This document shows positions 1 to 11,800 of a stretch of DNA of 64,000 bases, in pieces. This DNA comes from Termitomyces sp. T153. Lineage: Eukaryota; Basidiomycota; Agaricomycetes; Agaricales; Lyophyllaceae. Below the pieces are notes generated by a model. That model was not told where the DNA came from, ran no database searches, and was given only the letters and a program-made list of their open reading frames with translations. Location: positions 186,001-250,000 of the forward strand of contig JACKQL020000051.1 in NCBI GenBank assembly GCA_018296165.2, in the 5' to 3' direction. A program made the translations under genes and the position numbers. Position 1 is the first letter of the stretch. The number at the start of each line of letters is the position of its first letter.

Positions 1-699
1 AAACGTCATATTCTCTCGACATTCGCGGAACGTTTTGGAACTGGGCAAGAACTTGAGTTTTTTTTAGTGTCTTTATGTCACTCATCAGAAGCGATTAGGT
101 GCTGGGATTGGTATCGTTGGACTCACCCTTGCAGCACTGCGGTCAACCAGACCTCTCAATGAAGGTGCCCAGGACCGAATTATTGCAACCGACCTTGGTG
201 CGTGCTCACCAACATGATTATGGTCGTCTTCCCAACCTTTCGAACAGAATCTGCTATTCCGCTTATTGAGCACAACATCGCGGCGAATGCTTCGCATCTT
301 CGAAACACTCGACTTGAAGCCGCAGTGCTCGATTGGGATGACGATGCACTTCCAGAGTTCGTCGCAAGTTTCCCTGAAGGCTTTGACGCAATAATGCAGG
401 TCCTTGCTATTTGTTCTTTCAGAATCCTGACAAACACTGTTTTGACCCTCAGTATGGCGGACGTAACATATAACACTGCGTCATTCCCTTCCCTTGTCCG
501 TACACTCTCAAACTTGATGAAAATCGGAAAAGTGCCTCCACTCGTGCTTCTAGGATACAAAGAACGAGATTCTACCGAGCGATCGTTATGGGACCTCGCC
601 AGTGACTTCGGTCTTTCGTTGCAGAGAGCTGGAATTTCTGCAGGTGGAGGAGGTACACCAGTGGAAATTTGGCTCGGTCAAATGACCGAAATATCGTAA
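1..699 (+). CDS. METTL21-type protein methyltransferase, 3' part (cut by left edge)
   Basis: This is the C-terminal part of a seven-beta-strand SAM-dependent methyltransferase of the METTL21/EFM type; that family methylates lysines on cytosolic proteins such as chaperones and elongation factors. The SAM-binding glycine motif GAGIGIVGL is encoded from about 98. It is followed by TDLESAIPLIEHN across an intron at 198-247, then by ADVTYN, the family's (D/N)-x-x-Y-like motif, and a C-terminal sheet ending at the stop 697-699. A second intron fits only as a GC-AG intron at 396-452, which restores FDAI-IMADVTYN. The 5' exons lie outside the window, and the junction near 32-88 is uncertain. The next gene, DBP4, starts 1.8 kb downstream on the same strand. 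The substrate cannot be told from sequence. Confidence 0.75.
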
Positions 700-2532
700 A
701 TGGAATGCCATGTACGAGCGGTATATTTTCCAGATAGGGAAGCTTCACATTATTAACGACCCTAGACTTCCTCGGAATTTCTAAAAATTGCGGCCTGGAA
801 GTTGTTCCAAAACACGAGTCTGCCTTCAATAGCATGGGTATGAGAGCATCCGATACAAATCTTGACATGTGGTATGCAACCGATGTGCCCCCATACAGCC
901 ATGGTCCTGGGCCACATTCAACGAAGTCCCGTGAACGGGTGTCGTAAATGATTTTAACTTGTTGACTATTTCCAAACCATCTTCGCTAGTAGCCAATCAT
1001 CTAAATTTGCCGAACTTACCAGCCTGTTGGTGTGGGTATCAACGCGGCTTGGATCATGTCTTAAACTCGCAGCGGTCACTGTTAATCCACACAATATATC
1101 AACATAAATCCAGATATCTTCGAATCCTGGCTGTCCCGGCAAGAGAGTCGGTTGCCAAAGTTCCCGCAGTGCAAACCACCTTGAACCGCAGTTCACCTTC
1201 CATCTAAGTATCATGTCAGAGAATATGTATATCGTATGTCCATAGATAAGCGCGATGTCACCCCAAGTTATTACCGTCGCAGTAGGCTTGCTGTCCGACG
1301 TTGTTTGTTAGCCATGCAGGACCTATTATTCGCTTAAGACATGGTAGACAAGTCTATCATTTTGCGTGCTTCAAAACAAGTCTCTTCCATTCTCTGAATC
1401 GTATGTACTCGTCCATCAGATGAGCCTCCTCTCATCCCCACTTTTCAGATCGTCGAATCTGATTGTGCATATTCTTTGATTCACCAGGAGTTATCTGTGC
1501 TCTACCCGCAAACGTAGATCATCTCATCATGAATTCTCGTGGATCCTAGCCTATGTCCTGTAATGTTACCATCATTATATTTATTTCTCGCGATATTAGC
1601 CATGAATGTCGCCCGACATCCGATTGTGAGAGGTGTGCCTTTGACAAACCCGACTGTCCAGCCTAGGCCCTCGCTGGCGTGTGCCTCAGAAAATGAAGGC
1701 CAATGTTTAATCTGCTGCAAGAAGGCAGGACAAAGAAAGTAGGCAACGATAACAACAATTCTTTTAACGTTTTCAAACTTTGTAGAAGTGAATAACTTGT
1801 TCAAATTTGGAATCCGGTCCCCCAGGTCTCAGGAATCAGCAGCCTGTGGGTAATATACAAACGCGTGACGTAAGATCTAATCAACGACGACACTCGCAGC
1901 GTCGGATGACGTGAGTATAGGTTCAATGGAATGTGAGAAGGTGAATGTTCCTATGAACGCAGTGTGGGACAACGCCACGACGCCCACAGGTGTATATCTA
2001 TAGTACGTAACCAAAGGTGTGATAAGATATCGATGTGAAAGTGGGAATGAAATAACCTAGACCCAAATTGACCCCGGGAAATCCTCACTCCTTTCACTCT
2101 GGCAGTGCCAGCCCGATTTTCGGCCTCTCGGGAAGCTGGCCTCGGGAACAACTAAGCAAAAAGTATGTACCATTTTCCCAACACCACGCCAACTCTTCTG
2201 ACGCAGGCTCTCTCTTATCTCGACCTTGCCCTCATATCTTCGATCAAGTCCATCGGTCGTCGAATTAAGCAATGAATCTCAACCGGTTACTGCGGTTGGT
2301 TCAACCCGTTAAATGGAGAAAGGCAAATGGCATACAATTACAATTAGTGAAAAAACGAATCATGTGGACATGTTACAAGCTTGAATTCTACTCAAAGGAC
2401 GGGTCTTCAAACTTACTTTAAGCCTCGAATCGGAATTGCGCGCCTCACGCGTGACCGCAGTGGCTGAGAAAAGAAACGTGCTGTTTGGCTGTATTTATAA
2501 TTTGATTTTCCACTTCTTCATTTTCGACCATT
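700..2532. other. Intergenic region with no convincing gene
   Basis: Only short overlapping open frames occur on both strands (for example 959-1214, 1502-1804 and 1951-2272), without domains, plausible splice chains or family motifs. Host-like CpG content is retained, so this is probably ordinary spacer plus the DBP4 promoter. ACGCGT boxes occur near 1861 and 2447, and TGACGT-type cores near 1866 and 1909. Confidence 0.5.
1858..1914. promoter_or_regulatory. Candidate ACGCGT and TGACGT motif cluster
   Basis: One ACGCGT hexamer runs directly into TGACGTAA, and a second core, TGACGTGA, lies about 40 bp further on. ACGCGT is the core of the yeast MCB cell-cycle element, and TGACGTAA-type sites bind fungal bZIP/ATF factors. 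The cluster is about 620 bp upstream of DBP4. Regulatory function is inference from motif resemblance only. Confidence 0.2.
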
Positions 2533-5331
2533 ATGAGTACCTCGTCTGCAACTCATGCAGGACCCTCCAACCAAAGAAGAAAAAAGGGCCACAAGGGTGC
2601 GAAACCTCATATTTCAAATTCTAAGGCCAAGAGGATGTCTGAGAGACAGAGATTGGAAAATCTTGAACAAGATGCTATGAACTTTGTGCGTTCAAGGTCG
2701 TGGTGTCAATTTTCACGTAATGGAACAACAGACAAAATAGGAGACTCCACAGGATTTAAAACGTTTCTCTGACCTTCCTATCTCCGATTTCACAAGGAGA
2801 GGTGAGTTGTATTTTGATGATCCAGGAGACCTATCCTAAAGTTTATTATATACGTAGGGCTAAAGAAAGCCTTCTTCGTTAATATGACGGACATTCAAGC
2901 ACAAAGCCTTCCGTCTTCGCTAAAAGGCAAGGATGTTCTTGGTGCTGCTCGCACAGGAAGCGGCAAGACGCTTGCTTTCCTTGTACCAGTACTGGAGATC
3001 CTTTACCGTCGAAAATGGGGGCATGCGGACGGGCTTGGAGCTCTTGTGATATCTCCTACGCGGGAATTGGTGCGTCTATATGTGTCACAGGTAATTTTGT
3101 GTTGAACACATGCAGGCTCTTCAAATCTTCGAAGTCTTGCGATCGATTGGCGGACACCATTCCTTCTCGGCTGGATTAGTGATTGGCGGGAAAAACCTGA
3201 AGGACGAGAGTGAGAGATTATCGCGGATGAATATTCTAGTAGCAACACCAGGTCGGTTGCTGCAGCACATGGATCAGACTGTAGGGTTCGCTGCTGACAA
3301 TCTACAGATACTCGGTAAGTCCTAATGGATAACCCTCTCGAACTTCTTCATTGACACGTCACACGAGTTCTCGATGAAGCGGATCGGATCCTTGATATGG
3401 GCTTCTCAAAGACCCTTTCTGCGCTGATGTCTCACCTTCCTAAATCCCGGCAAACACTTCTCTTTTCCGCTACTCAAACTCAGTCCGTCAGTGACCTCGC
3501 CCGTCTTAGTCTCAAGAACCCTGTATCCATTGGTTTGGAAGAAACAGCTCATGCCACTACATCTCAGAATCTTGAACAGCATTACACCATTTGCGAACTT
3601 GACCATAAACTTAATCTTTTGTGGAGTTTTATCAGAACTCACCTTCAATCCAAGGTCCTTGTATTCATGTCAAGTTGCAAACAGGTCCGATTTACTTTTG
3701 AGACATTCTGCAAGATGCATCCCGGGATCTCGCTTCTCCAACTTCACGGAAAGCAAAAACAAACAGCTCGAATCACCGTATATAATAAATTCATTTCTTC
3801 ATCACACGCAGTCCTCTTTGCAACTGACATCGCTGCTCGTGGCCTCGATTTTCCTGCTGTAGACTGGGTTGTGCAGTTGGATGCACCAGAAGATGCGGAC
3901 ACCTACATCCATCGAGTTGGGCGGACGGCTCGCTATGAGAGTAAGGGAAAGGCGTTGCTTTTCCTCACGCCGAGTGAAGAAGAAGGGATGAAGGCAGCAT
4001 TAGAGAAGAAGAACATTCAAGTGCAGAAGATCAAAATCCGCACTAGCAAGACCCAGAGCATAGAGAACCAGCTTCAAAATCTTGCATTCCAGGATCCGGA
4101 AATCAAGTATCTTGGTCAAAGGGTATGTGACCCCGTTCTTAAATGTCGTCGTGGAGCTGATCTGACAAATTTTAAAAGGCTTTCGTATCGTATCTTCGAT
4201 CAGTGCATCTCCACAAAGATAAATCAATTTTTAAGCTCAATGAGCTTCCCGTGCAGCGATTTGCTGAGTCACTGGGGCTGCCTGGAGCTCCAAAAATCAA
4301 ATTTTTGGATAGAGAAATTGCCAAGCAGAAAAAGAATGTTTCCAGGACAGTCGAGGCGGCCCGAGTAGCAGTACTTCAGGATAGTGGGGAGGAAGATTCA
4401 GCAATTAGCGATCAAGACGACAGTTCGTCAGAAAATACTGAAGCAGAAGGCATTGAAGTTGACGAGACGAAGAACGTACCTGTACCCTCTGCCCGTATCA
4501 ATGTTTTGAAGGTGACTGTCATTAGAGGATTGCCTGATCTTGAGACTAATCAGGCCATCTTTCAGAGCAACGGTGTTCGGACCAAGTACGATCGTATGTT
4601 CGAAAGGAAAAATCAAGGTGTTTTGTCCCAGCATTACTCGAAACTCATCGACCACGGTGTCACAGACGATGATGGTGAAGATTTCATAACACTCAAGCGT
4701 GCAGACCACGGACTCTCCGACGAAGATGCTCCCATCGACACCGGTGATCTTTCCAAACGAAAGCTCAAACTTGGGAAAGCCAAGCGAGCTATTGCACAGA
4801 ACGGAATTCCTAAAAAACTCATCTTCGATGCCGAAGGAGCAGCGCATGAGATATACGAGCTCGCCGAAGCTGACGACTGGTACAAATCGAAGGGCGGCAT
4901 CGCGGGCGTACAGGCAGAGGGTAAAAAATTCGCGGAAGATGAGCGGGGGAAGATGAAGATCTCAGACGTTGTGGACAAGGAGATGGCCAGGGAGAAGAAA
5001 CGGGAGAAGAAGCGTAAGCGGAAGGATAGAGAACGTGGAGAGGTATGTATCCAGTTTGGCTTACCGTGCCTCTACTTGAACTCTATTGCCGCAGATGATT
5101 GAAGACAGTGGGATGCCTCAGGCGGTACTTGCTATAGCATCGGATGACGATGGTTATGTTTCGCCAGAGTTTGACCTTCCAGACTCGTCGGAAGACGATG
5201 AAGACCTAATTGCTCCTCCCTCGAAACGTAGCAAGATATCTGATCGTCATGGTGGCGGGAAGAATACACGTATATATGAGACTACTGTCGAAGATGATGA
5301 AGAATTAGCTTTGAGGCTTTTACGGAAATAG
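2533..5331 (+). CDS. DBP4: DEAD-box ATP-dependent RNA helicase Dbp4/Hca4
   Basis: This is a nucleolar DEAD-box RNA helicase which in yeast releases U14 snoRNA from pre-rRNA during 18S processing. Seven exons join in frame (2533-2685, 2753-2801, 2858-3069, 3116-3314, 3368-4122, 4179-5042, 5095-5331) to give 822 residues, close to yeast Dbp4 (~770). Visible motifs are the Q motif TDIQ (~79-82), AARTGSGKT (97-105), PTREL (134-138), VLDEAD (205-210), SAT (238-240), ARGLDF (~361-366) and HRVGRTAR (386-393). The segment [20 protein letters not shown] after the core is characteristic of the Dbp4 subfamily. The tail is long, acidic and then lysine-rich ([18 protein letters not shown]), as expected for a nucleolar protein. 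The start is the first ATG, before a basic N-terminus ([13 protein letters not shown]). All introns are 46-67 bp and GT-AG. Confidence 0.95.
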
Positions 5332-5533
5332 TTTTCGACTGAAGTAATGGACTTATCATGCATATATCACATACACTAGGGTTACTCACAGTAGCAGATT
5401 TGAGACGGATCTAGGGTGGATTTTCCAGCGTGCCAAACAACATATACAAAGGCTACACAACTTGATAGATTAGTATTACTCACACGTGATCTAACTCTCC
5501 ACGGTCGTTTCATCAGCGCTTCCCGTTCGCCCG
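5332..5533. other. DBP4 downstream spacer
   Basis: This short AT-rich stretch follows the DBP4 stop and presumably carries its 3' untranslated region. I see no further gene before the transposon-derived sequence begins. Confidence 0.4.
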
Positions 5534-6330
5534 ATGACCCAACTTATCACCAAAATTGACGCGCAGTCACCTCTCCAGGCATCAGCGGCCCCCTCGGTAC
5601 TGCTCCCGCTGCATGTACGCCGATTGCTGCCATTGGAGGTCGACGGGGCGTCCTCTGCTGCCTCCCTATCTCTCCGTACACGATTCCCCGATGTCGACAT
5701 GGCAGTGCTCTCGGCGGTGATCATAACACACCAGTTCAAGGCTGCAGGCCTGCACAAATTTGACTTTGAACCCACCAATCGCGACAGAGAGACCACATAC
5801 ATGTTCAATGGCACAACAAACCAATTCTGAGTAAGCCACTGAGCGGCAAGGGAGTATAAGACCCCATTCTTGCTGCTTATCCTCTCCAATCCTACTTCCA
5901 AAATCTGTCCTTCCATGTTAATGATACGTCAACCACAGAGATCTTCTGGGCATATGTAGAGCAATTGCTGGAGCTCATAGTATGAGTGGGTGGCCATCTT
6001 GCCTACCATCCAGTTTTTTGCAACTGCTGCCATGCAGAAATGGCTGCAGGTGACTATTCTCAGTGGGGGCAGACATTACAGTGACCTGCTATCCAAGTAT
6101 ATATATACCCACTGCCAAGCCATGCCCTTCAAACAGCCCAAAAACTCAACTTGCCCAGCTCTCCCCCACTATGACAGGGCACGGTGGCTCAGCTGGCACC
6201 ATCGTGTCCCAAAGTGGGTCACATGATCTGCAAGTGCAAGGTTGGGGTTTCAACTCTGGCTGAGTGCGCCTGTGTGGAAAACACCTTAGACACCACGTGG
6301 GTTATTTCAACGCCGCCGGGAAGCCTCTGC
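5534..6330 (+). pseudogene. Decayed gag-like transposon ORF
   Basis: An open frame begins MTQLITKIDAQSPLQASAAP and continues through RTRFPDVDMAVLSAVIITH and FNGTTNQF; this resembles a repetitive ORF I associate with Agaricomycete transposons. Downstream the similarity goes on in shifted frames with stops (SPTMTGHGGSAGTIVS, then GWGFNSG near 6250). The latter looks like the start of the C-x-FN-x-G-x-C zinc-finger typical of that family, with its cysteines mostly lost. No complete protein can be made. The family assignment is from memory of similar fungal repeats, not from a search. Confidence 0.4.
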
Positions 6331-7038
6331 CCGCACGTGCTCGACTAGCCAGGCTTTGTAGTGCAGGCCGACCAGGACCGAGCAATCAAGCATGTGGTTC
6401 AATGAGGCAATGTGACCACCACGCTCGTGACAGATCAGAAAAAGAGAAGTTTCCCCGGTGTGACAGATTTGGGAGAAGGTCCAGGCCTTCGCTGACCAAG
6501 TGGGTCGTGGCACGGGTAGGCGTGAGGATAGGAGTCAATAGTTCGAGCAGGCTGCCGACACAATGTGTGGTCCATCGGATGGGTTCAGTGCGGTCCGGTA
6601 AATACTGACCACGGCTGCTGGTTTGATCGGGTGTCTAGCCGAAAGGTGCGGCATGTCTGTCACTACAGTCCTCTGGGGCCAATAGGCAGCCCACTGGCTC
6701 ATTCCGTCGCGGGTTCCGAATCTCAGGTTCGATCTTCCGAAAGTAGCGTCTGGGCGTGGGGAAGGGTTAGTCATGAGACCCTTACTGGTGCGTGGGAGTG
6801 GGAGGCTATGAGCTGGCTGAGCGCCTCATCGTGGGACAATACTAGCGCGCACACAGTAAGCATTGCCAAGTACAGCTGGGTTTAGAAATTGGGAGGGCAC
6901 GTTAACGGCAGATGGTAGTGGGACTTAGTGTGGGAAAAACGGTACCACCCCCATTATGTACTGCGGGGCTTAGAACACGAAGGTCATGTGTAAAATAGGC
7001 CTCGAAGATAAATAAAATGCATCATCATCATCATCATC
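6331..7038 (+). mobile_element. Putative 3' end of a LINE-like retroelement
   Basis: CpG-containing transposon-like sequence without a usable ORF runs into an A-rich segment, GATAAATAAAATGC, immediately followed by (ATC)6 at 7021-7038. Non-LTR retrotransposons of basidiomycetes often end in such short tandem tails rather than poly(A). Host-like AT-rich sequence starts right after the repeat. No reverse transcriptase is left, so the class is inferred from the tail alone. Confidence 0.4.
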
Positions 7039-7500
7039 CTCCACTATGATAGTTTTGTTACAAGAAAGCCTTATTTAATGGTGGTATGTGCAGCAACAAT
7101 GGTCTCAACTCCAAACATTGTTGATAGTAATCTAAATAGACTTTGTTTATATACCATCATGTTACTCTCATCCCTTTGTCAGTTCCTTTCATCTCTTCAG
7201 CTATTGCTAACTCTCCCTGGCTTCTCATAATGCACTTTTTACACCTTTACCCTTGAATAAGGTACCATGACCTGCTCACTTTTCACCACACATATGCAAG
7301 TGCACATTACAAAGCTCTGATGTGGGTCCATATGCAGGGTGCTGCTGAAATCCCTTTGACAATGTGTTGTCAAAGCAGTGTTCTACTTTTTATCACTGTG
7401 AATCTGTCTTTGTGTTAATTCTGTGTTTGTTTTGTGTTTGCAACAAAAGGATTTTTTTTCTATAAGGGTGACCTTTGAAGAAAGTATTTTTTTTTATTCC
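7039..7500. other. AT-rich spacer without gene
   Basis: No ORF or family motif is visible. A short partial copy of the adjacent LTR start (ATAAGGGTGACCT) is at 7462-7474, about 40 bp before the older LTR begins at 7501. Confidence 0.4.
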
Positions 7501-7613
7501 TGTAAGGGTGACCTATGAGGGCTGTGGCTCAATCACACAACTAGCAGAGGGAAATCCAAAATATATTCAGCATTTACAAAAAGTTCTAGAGTTCTAGCTA
7601 CTCACCTGGCAGA
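7501..7613 (-). repeat. Older family A' LTR, left piece
   Basis: The sequence starts TGTAAGGGTGACC and matches the first ~110 bp of the solo LTR at 60751-61307 read in reverse. It stops at GCAGA (7609-7613), where the family A element is inserted, and resumes at 13664. It is therefore the left part of an LTR split by a later insertion. Confidence 0.8.
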
Positions 7614-8052
7614 TGTAAGGGCAACCTCTGGAGGCTGTGGCTCAATCACACAGCTGTCAAAGGGAAATCCAAAGTCTATTCAGTACTGTACAGTGTCTAC
7701 TGAGATAACTACTCACCTGGCAAAGGGAAATCCAAAGAGAACAAGTCTGGGGATTCTCTAGGCCAGGTGTGACACTTCAGAGGCTTCAGAAGCATGAGAA
7801 ACAACTGTACAGTATGACAGAGAAAAAAGACACAAGTGATGTGTCAGCAATTGGTCAGCAGTTACATAAGCCAGTGGCCGTGTCAAAGGGCACACTTGTC
7901 TGAATTATTGACAGAGAACCGGTGCAGCCTGAGGGCTGAAACTAGGACCAATAGATAGGGAAAAGGAAGGAGAATAAAGGAAAACTATAATGGAGCAAAT
8001 CTGACAAGAACTGGAGGAGGAGAAGGGGAAACAAGTGAGACATCCCCTGACA
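7614..8052 (-). repeat. 3' LTR of family A element
   Basis: Plus-strand termini are TGTAAGGG and CCCCTGACA, which is TGTCAGGGG to CCCTTACA in element orientation. The inner edge (8053-8066) is a C/T-rich run, equal to a purine-rich polypurine tract on the coding strand, as expected upstream of a 3' LTR. Confidence 0.92.
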
Positions 8053-8063
8053 TCACCCCCCCT

Positions 8064-8648
8064 CTAGGATGCGGCACCTCGACGCACTGGGTAGAAGAAG
8101 TCACGAATTGCCTGGTCGGCTGGTGAAATAGAGTAGATGCCTTGAATCACTTTGGGGGCATTGGGATGCCTACGGTAGAAGTCCCGGACCAAACCTGGTG
8201 CATGAACGCTAGCCTGTGGTTCCCAAGAGATGTCCTCAATGCCATATCCCTTCCATTTCACCTTGAACTGCAATTTCCCTCGGAATACCCTGCTGTCCAA
8301 GATTTCCTCCACCTCATATTCTTCCTCATCATTGACCAGGACTGGTGGTGGGGGTGGCTTAGGGCGATGGCCTGGGATTGGATCCTTTGGAGCTGGAAAC
8401 AACTTGACTACATTGAAGACTGGATGCAGTTGGCGCAGGCCTGCTGGGAGTTTAAATTGGTATGCCAAAGGCCCTACCTTCTTCTCCACCATGAAGGGGC
8501 CCAGATGATGATGTGACAGCTTCAGGGATGGCCTTGTTGTCTTAATGTCTGAGCTGTCCAAGTACACACAGTCCCTGGGCTTGTAAACTGGCGCAGGCGT
8601 CCGTCTGCGATCATAGTACCGTGCCATGTCTTCCTTGGCCTTCACCAA
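8064..8648 (-). pseudogene. Family A pol C-terminus with chromodomain
   Basis: This 194-residue open stretch is the end of the integrase. It holds the GPF/Y-like region ([20 protein letters not shown]) and then, after an acidic linker, a chromodomain: [20 protein letters not shown] followed by [15 protein letters not shown]. Chromodomains of chromoviral integrases guide insertion to marked chromatin. The aromatic cage positions (Y/W and the WEP motif) look intact. An in-frame TAG (CAG to TAG) separates this stretch from the integrase core upstream. Confidence 0.85.
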
Positions 8649-9395
8649 TGCAGCTTTTGCCTCCTCCTATGCCCTTCTCATCTGGTTCACAAACTCGTTG
8701 ACGGAATCGTTCTCTGAGGGGTGTGCCTGAGGTTCAAATCCCATGCGAGGGTGCCTGCCAGTGTCCAGGAAGAATGGAGTCATCTGTGTGGAAGAGTGAA
8801 TGTGGTTGTTGTATTGGAATTCTGCATCTGGCAGCAGCTCATCCCAATCATCCTGCCTCTCATTACAAAACAGGCGGAGATACTGTTCCAGTTCCTGGTT
8901 AACGCATTCTGTCTGCCCATCCAACTGAGGGTGATAGGCCATGGTGGTATGGAGCTTTATGCCTAGCAGGTGATACAGTTCTCGAGTGAATTCTGCTACA
9001 AACTGGGGGCCCCAGTCTGAGACATATCCATCTGACAGACAGTGGAGTTTCCAGACATTCTTACGGTACAGGCTGGCCACTCCCAAGGCAGAGCATGTAG
9101 TGTGAGTAGGTATGAAGTGAGCCCGTTTGCCATAGAGGTCCACCACCACCATTATGGCATCATACCCATGAGCATCTGGGAGCTCCACAATGAAATCCAC
9201 TGATGCAACACTCCAGCGAGCAGCTGGAATAGGAAGTGGGTGGAGCTGGCCCATGGGTGCTTGGCAGTGAGGTTTTGTGTGGAGACAGAGGTCGCAGGTG
9301 CTAGTGTAGGTGCCTACATATTGGGAGATCTGTGGCCACCAATAGTTCCAGGATACCAGCTCTAGCATCTTCCACCTTCCAGGATGTCCAGCCAC
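8649..9395 (-). pseudogene. Family A integrase core
   Basis: The frame gives a zinc-binding end (CDLCLHTKPHC with an upstream His) and the catalytic core with the D-D-35-E triad: D in SVDFIVELPD, D in VSDWGPQF, and E in HPQLDGQTECVNQELEQYL. The core is open for 242 codons. A TGA just upstream (HHDS-stop-VAGHPGRWK) and a TAG downstream, before EEAKAAL, break the polyprotein. Both fit C-to-T changes at CGA and CAG. Confidence 0.85.
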
Positions 9396-10424
9396 TCAAG
9401 AGTCATGATGTTGTTCTACAATGCACCAACGAAGTTCTGGAATGTTAGGCACATAAATGTGTCCTCTGAAGGTCAGCAGCCCATCCTGAAGACCCCACTC
9501 ATCTGCATGCACTGACTTGACTCTGCTTGCCCATCGAGCTTGTAGGACCTGTGCAGCCTGGGCCACTGCATCCTCCTGTGCACCCTCAAGGAAATGCCTC
9601 CATTCTTCAAAGGACTGAATAATTGCCAGCATCTCCTTGTCATGGATCTCATAGTTCCATTCCACTGCATTAAGGCTCTTGGAGTAGAAGGCTACTGGGT
9701 GCCATTTGCCGTCCTCTTTTGACTGCTGGGAGAGGACTGCCCCTGTAGCAAAGTCTGAGCTATCTGCTTCCACACGGAATGGAGAGTCATTGTTGGGGAA
9801 CAGGAGGACTGGCTTTGAGGTTATGGATTGCTTGAGGGCATCGAAGGCAGCTTGCTGTGGGAGCTCCCACTGCCATGCAGTATCCTTAACTGTGAGGTCA
9901 AAGAGGAGTCTTGCATGGTGGGAGAAATCCTGTATGAACCTCCGATAGAAATTGACAAACCCAAGAAAGGCCTGAACTTCCTTTTTGTTCCTTGGCTCAG
10001 GCCACTCTGCTACTCCAGCCACTTTAATGGGGTCCATCTCAGCAGTTCCATGTGAAATGATCAAACCCAGGTACTCCACTTTTGTCTGTTCAAACTCGCA
10101 CTTCTCAGGCTTTAAATAGAGCTGGTGTTGGTGGAGGTGTTCCAAGATCATGCGTGTGACCTGGCAGTGCTCCTCCTGAGTTCTTGTGTAGATGAGGATA
10201 TCGTCCAGATACACACAAACAACTCCTTCCACAATCAGATCATGGAAAATGTCATTCATCATAGTCTGAAAGGTGGCTGGGCTATTGGTGAGACCAAAGA
10301 ACATTACCAGAGGTTCAAAAAGTCCATGATTAGTTCAGAATGCTGCCTTCCACTCATCCCCTTCTTTGATGCGTACATTGTTGTAGCCCCGGCAGACATC
10401 CAACTTAGTGAAATAGCATGCACC
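9396..10424 (-). pseudogene. Family A reverse transcriptase (palm) and RNase H
   Basis: The frame carries FFGLTNSPATFQTMMNDIF and the catalytic YLDD at 10200-10211. Next come the thumb/connection EYLGLIISHG and FLGFVNFYRRFIQDFSHHA, then the RNase H core with VEADSSDFATGAVLSQQ, VAFYSKSLNAVEWNYEIHDK and EWRHFLEGA. One TGA (at KAAF-stop-TNHGLFEP, near 10334) and another at VNNL-stop-GACYF (10425) interrupt it; both replace conserved arginines encoded by CGA in relatives. Confidence 0.88.
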
Positions 10425-11531
10425 TCAAAGGTTGTTGACAAGTTCTAAGATGAGTGGCAAAGAGTAGCGGTTCTTCACTGTCATCGCATTCAGGACCTGA
10501 TAATCCTGAACCAGATGAAGAGACCCATCCTTCTTCTTAATAAAGAAGACTGGGGAGGCCATTGGAGACTTGGAGGGTCGTATTCGTCCTGAGCTAAGAT
10601 TCTCTTGCAGGAAAGTGTCCAGCTCGTCCTGTTCATGGGGTGCAAGTGGATAGACCTTGCAACTGGAGGGCTCTGCATCTGGTATCAGCTCAATTGCATG
10701 ATCCCACTGCTTACACTCTAGAAGTGAATCAAAGGAGGCCTTGGACAATACATCCTCAAAGTCATGGAGGTGATTGGGAACAGTGCTATGGAAAGGCTTG
10801 GGCTGTGAATTTGCTGCAAATGCCTCAGCCAAATGCTGAGAAGTTGTCTGACTGGCCCAAATCTCTGCCATGGCAGGAGGGAGGCCAAGGATATTGGCAT
10901 AGATCCAATCACCCACCTCTGTATTCTCATCCAGGGACTCTGCATCTGGAGTATGGGTCCATTCTCCTCCTCCTTCCTCTTCCTCTGGAGATTCACACCC
11001 AACACCTCAGACATCCTCATAGAGGGCCTCTCTATAAGGAAATGCCAGAGGAGGGGGACTCAGGAGGTCAAGATCAGCATAAGGGAGATGCCCAGCATGA
11101 CAGGCATGCACAGCAGCATGCTCACGAACCTTGGCTCTCTGCTCTATACAGGCTTCTTCTGCACAGGTAACGCAGCAACGTGGGCAACGACTCATTTTCA
11201 CCTCACCCTTAGTCCAGTCAATCTCTGGATTGTGTTCACTTAGCCAGGTGAACCCCAGGATCATGTCTTGCTTTCCCAAACTAGTGATGGCAAAAGCAGC
11301 TCGCTCTGAGTGGTCTTGGTAGCGGAGGACCAGGTCCACCACAGAGCAAATAAAGCCAGCTTCATTGAGCATGCCATCAACATTGTATACAGGGATAGGA
11401 CAGGAAAGGGGGCGAGTGGTCAGGTGGTGTTGTTGCACGTAATCAGTGTCAAGGAAGAGGCCTGTTGCACCACTGTCAAGGAGGGCAACCACACTTTGGA
11501 TCTGCTGGGTGTCCGTTGTCTTAATCTCCAC
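10425..11531 (-). pseudogene. Family A protease and N-terminal reverse transcriptase
   Basis: The retropepsin active site reads VALLDSGATGLFLD near 11470-11485, with the second conserved motif MILGFTWLSEHNPEIDW about 70 residues later; the order is typical of Ty3/gypsy. Downstream the RT fingers are seen: FFIKKKDGSLHLVQDYQVLN and RYSLPLILELVNNL. Protease and RT lie in separate open frames with a break near 10917-11010, so translation through this copy is impossible as it stands. Confidence 0.82.
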
Positions 11532-11800
11532 CTGTAGCTTCAGGGAGTTGGTAGAAGGGGTAGAAGCAACAACATAATGGTGGGGGAGGCAGCGTTCTCA
11601 TGCAGGGATGCGAGGGCATGTGCTGGGGGGTGTGTTTCCAGCTGAGACTTTAGCTGGAGGGGGAGTTTGTATGTCTGAGGAGAGGCTTATTGTTTCAGGC
11701 ATAGTATCAACAATGGCAACAGATATATTTGATTCTATGGACAAGGGAGCAAAACGATTAGCACTGGGCAATAGGGGCGTACTGGTCATCCGTTGCCCTT

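Noticed and set aside
180..560. Minus-strand 126-codon frame overlapping the methyltransferase gene
   Set aside because: It lies antisense to the well-supported methyltransferase exons and has no recognisable domain.
572..868. Minus-strand 98-codon frame past the methyltransferase stop
   Set aside because: It looked protein-like (LIPMLLKADSCFGTTSRPQF) but overlaps the last methyltransferase exon, and no splice chain or family could be built.
1502..1804. 100-codon minus-strand frame in the intergenic region
   Set aside because: No motif, no neighbouring exons in phase, and a competing plus-strand frame over the same bases.
6700..6740. GGTTCGATC word resembling a tRNA T-loop
   Set aside because: No acceptor stem, anticodon arm or D-arm can be folded around it; it lies in transposon-derived sequence.
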